From the NCBI GenBank assembly GCA_007571095.1, contig RKSB01000045.1:1-8715 (forward strand): a stretch of 8,715 bases of DNA, given 5' to 3'. Positions within the stretch are counted from its first letter, which is position 1. The number at the start of each line of letters is the position of its first letter. Positions 7,181 through 8,715 of this stretch are shown here, in pieces. The notes under the pieces are model-generated. The model was not told where the DNA came from, searched no databases, and was given only the letters and a program-made list of their open reading frames with translations. Source of the stretch: K189A clade bacterium. GTDB lineage: Bacteria; Pseudomonadota; Gammaproteobacteria; Pseudomonadales; Azotimanducaceae. The position numbers and the translations under genes are program-made.

Positions 7181-7382
7181 CCTGAACGACTGGATTTTGC
7201 TGGCCTTGAAAAATTCCAGACAAGGCTCATTTCGCTGCCCGTCAGAGTCAGTTCAGCCTAAAGAGGACATTTGAAAGGCTTGAGGCTGAAGGGCGTCCCA
7301 GATTCGCCGAGTCTGGAGCGAAAGCGGCAGAAGGAAGAGGCCAGACGGTCGGACTTGTAGGCTGTTGAATATGCGTGGTCCT
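7181..7382. other. Unassigned spacer between MBL-fold gene and its partial copy
   Basis: I see no credible gene in these 202 bp on either strand. Two small inverted repeats are present: GCCTTG (7203-7208) with CAAGGC (7221-7226), a perfect 6-bp stem; and a near-perfect 19-nt palindrome at 7298-7316 centred on TTCGCCGA with CCAGA/TCTGG arms. A + strand reading open from about 7259 to a TGA at about 7368 is short, lacks a convincing start and matches no family I know. The segment shows no visible similarity to the MBL-fold gene, so it was either inserted between the two copies or is what remains after deletion. Confidence 0.5.
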
Positions 7383-7565
7383 GACTGGCCTGTCACCTGA
7401 TTGAATTTGCCCTGGCGGCCGACCCGAAGAACAGGGAAACGCACCGAGTGCGTGCAGAAATCTATCGGCACCGCCGAAACCGGCAAGACTTGGCTGATGG
7501 CCAAGGGCATCTTTGGTTCAGCCGCCAATGTCTCCAGAGAATACGCCGAAGGAGACGCCTGAGAG
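7383..7565 (+). pseudogene. Frameshifted partial copy of the MBL-fold gene 3' end
   Basis: This 183-bp segment repeats the end of the MBL-fold gene (parent codons 372-429 and stop) at about 96% identity. Homology begins abruptly at GACTGGCC, and the base triplet before the first homologous codon is an in-frame TGA (7382-7384). One extra base near 7484 shifts the frame after parent residue 404, so translation leaves the parent frame and runs to a TAA at 7573-7575. Of the three substitutions before the shift, two are silent (Ala GCT to GCC, Arg AGA to CGA) and one changes Gln to Arg. There is no start codon, ribosome-binding site or N-terminal domain. The copy ends 7 bp from the gpsA stop. It is best read as a non-functional relic of a tandem duplication or of recombination with a diverged allele. 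Confidence 0.88.
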
Positions 7566-7567
7566 TC

Positions 7568-7606
7568 GCACCTTAACCGGGCTCGTCTTCTGAACCCGGA
7601 CGGTGC
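7568..7606 (-). other. Inverted repeat over the gpsA 3' end
   Basis: GCACC (7568-7572) pairs with GGTGC (7602-7606), and inside it CCGGG (7577-7581) pairs with CCCGG (7595-7599), around a 13-nt loop. The structure overlaps the gpsA stop codon and its last ten or so codons. No T-run follows on the - strand. It could act as a weak terminator or mRNA-end stabiliser, and would also face + strand readthrough from the MBL-fold gene. Confidence 0.35.
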
Positions 7607-8574
7607 CTCAGATAATCGACAAAAGCCTGATAGGCCTTGTAGGTTCCAGACAGAACAGACTCAACCTGCCTGGCAATGGGCAGGTCCACTGAGTATTTTT
7701 CGCCCAGAGTCAGCATGATTCGAGTGGTGGTGACTCCTTCTACCACCATGCGCATGTCACCCATCACATCATCAAGGGGACGGCCTTTGCCCAGCTGTTC
7801 GCCGACATAGTGGTTGCGGCTCTTGTTGCTGGTGCAGGTCGTGATCAGGTCGCCAAGCCCGGCCAGTCCTGAAAAGCTGCTTGCTTCGCCGCCCATCGCC
7901 ATGCCAAGCCGAGTGATTTCAGCCAGCCCTCGAGTGATGAAAGCCGCTCGAGTGTTGTCACCTGCACCTATACCATCGGCCATTCCACAGGCCAGGGCGA
8001 TCACGTTCTTGAAGGCACCGGAAAGCTCGCAACCAACCACATCCGTATTGGTGTAAACACGAAATCTTTTGGTTCGAAAAACCTCTGCAAGCGGCTCGCT
8101 CAAGTCATTGTCATCGATTGCCAGAACCGCCGCCGCCGCCATACCCGAGATGATTTCGGAGGCAAGGTTCGGGCCGGTCAGTATGCCGGTCGGATGACCG
8201 GGCAGAACCTGATCAATCACCTGAGTCATTCGAAGCCCGCTTTCTTTTTCCAGCCCTTTGGTCAGGCTGATGACAGGTGTGTTCGGAAAAAAATCCGTGG
8301 CTGCCTGCAGAACCCTTCTGACGCCCTGACTGGGAACTGCGACAACTACAAGGCTGGCATTTTTCAGGGCCTCTTCCATGCTGCTGTAAGCTCGAAGATT
8401 CCTGGCGGCCAGTACAGCACCGGGCAGATACCGTTCGTTGGTTCTCGAAGCATTGATTTCACGGGCTATCTCAGAGTTTCTGGCCCACAGGGAAACTGGA
8501 GTATTTCTGGCCACCAGGCTGGCGACAGTGGTTCCCCAGGAGCCAGCTCCCAGCACACATACTCGGAAAGTCAT
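7573..8574 (-). CDS. gpsA: Glycerol-3-phosphate dehydrogenase [NAD(P)+]
   Basis: GpsA reduces dihydroxyacetone phosphate to sn-glycerol-3-phosphate, the backbone for phospholipid synthesis, in the cytoplasm. From the ATG at 8574 the protein has 333 residues, normal for the family. Seen: nucleotide-binding GAGSWGT (residues 9-15), VAVPSQGVR (78-86), SLTKGLE (103-109) with Lys106, LTGPNLASEI (132-141), GAFKNVIALACG (186-197) with Lys189 as the predicted catalytic lysine, and DNTRAAFITRGLAEITRLG (206-224) with the substrate-binding Asn-Thr-Arg. GLAGLGDLITTCTS lies at 237-250. A GTG at 8580 would add two residues; the ATG is preferred because families start a few residues before the first strand (TFRVCVLGAG). 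No strong ribosome-binding site precedes either. It converges with the + strand genes, and its stop lies 7 bp from the partial MBL copy. The acidic tail GSEDEPG looks poorly constrained. Confidence 0.95.
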   Translation of the reverse strand: MTFRVCVLGAGSWGTTVASLVARNTPVSLWARNSEIAREINASRTNERYLPGAVLAARNLRAYSSMEEALKNASLVVVAVPSQGVRRVLQAATDFFPNTPVISLTKGLEKESGLRMTQVIDQVLPGHPTGILTGPNLASEIISGMAAAAVLAIDDNDLSEPLAEVFRTKRFRVYTNTDVVGCELSGAFKNVIALACGMADGIGAGDNTRAAFITRGLAEITRLGMAMGGEASSFSGLAGLGDLITTCTSNKSRNHYVGEQLGKGRPLDDVMGDMRMVVEGVTTTRIMLTLGEKYSVDLPIARQVESVLSGTYKAYQAFVDYLRHRPGSEDEPG

Positions 8575-8619
8575 TCGCACCGATTGCGGTCCAGAGTGCA
8601 GGCAACCATAGCGCGCACT

Positions 8620-8715
8620 CTATTGTCTGGAGGTTCTGGGTATCTCAAGGTCAACGGGTTCAAGGCTTCTGCAGGGATTGATGTCAATGCCGCCGCGTCT
8701 TTGAAAACAGGCATA
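8620..8715 (-). CDS. Possible 3' end of an unidentified gene upstream of gpsA (cut by window edge)
   Basis: On the - strand a frame open from the window edge ends at TAG (8622-8620), giving 31 residues that include RRGGIDINPCRSLEPVDLEI. The stop would lie 45 bp before the gpsA ATG. I do not recognise the fragment. A competing - strand frame is also open from the edge and ends in a TGA overlapping the gpsA ATG (ATGA, the usual coupled arrangement); it gives 47 residues from an ATG at 8714. Codon composition does not decide between them, and at most one is real. Either would make gpsA a downstream gene of an operon. Confidence 0.25.
   Translation of the reverse strand, partial: YACFQRRGGIDINPCRSLEPVDLEIPRTSRQ

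Noticed and set aside
7299..7316. The 19-nt palindrome as a phage or integron attachment site
   Set aside because: No integrase, tRNA gene, cassette array or matching second site is visible; a single short palindrome is not enough.
7253..7528. A 91-residue - strand ORF in the spacer and partial copy
   Set aside because: Most of it is antisense to the duplicated MBL-fold segment, and a similar antisense reading exists over the parent copy (6785-7060), so it reflects the repeat and is not a gene.
6972..7565. The direct repeats as ends of a composite transposon or a CRISPR-like array
   Set aside because: There are only two copies, one being the in-frame end of a normal gene, with no transposase or regular spacing between them.

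Overview
The window looks like ordinary chromosomal DNA from a moderately GC-rich bacterium, most likely a proteobacterium and perhaps a gammaproteobacterium. I base this on the housekeeping families present, the mix of ATG and GTG starts, and the lack of phage, plasmid, transposase, CRISPR or RNA-gene signatures. I cannot name a genus from sequence alone.

Layout, left to right. Six genes lie on the + strand: the 3' part of argC (arginine biosynthesis, cut by the window edge), a class I aspartate-type aminotransferase, an AI-2E/PerM-family membrane protein, hisC (histidinol-phosphate aminotransferase), an amidase-signature hydrolase, and a short metallo-beta-lactamase-fold protein with an alkylsulfatase-type dimerisation region. 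A non-coding stretch of about 420 bp follows. It holds a probable terminator, about 200 bp of unrecognised sequence with two small inverted repeats, and a frameshifted second copy of the last 58 codons of the MBL-fold gene. After it, gpsA (glycerol-3-phosphate dehydrogenase) lies on the - strand and converges on that debris. The right edge may hold the 3' end of one more - strand gene, which I could not identify.

How the genes relate. argC, the aspartate-type aminotransferase and hisC form a loose amino-acid biosynthesis neighbourhood. Only the membrane protein and hisC are tightly packed (1 bp apart), and they are probably cotranscribed, perhaps with the aminotransferase 57 bp upstream. The amidase and the MBL-fold gene have longer leaders (115 and 200 bp) and may be separate units. 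gpsA supplies sn-glycerol-3-phosphate for phospholipid synthesis and has no evident functional link to the rest.

I found no convincing new multi-gene system. The most notable structure is the partial 3' duplication of the MBL-fold gene (182 bp against 183 bp, about 96% identical by hand alignment), whose distal end abuts the gpsA stop codon. Secondary points are the Glu in place of the usual third-motif His in the MBL-fold protein, the ambiguous hisC start, and a pyrimidine/purine hairpin tract in the 200-bp gap before the MBL-fold gene.
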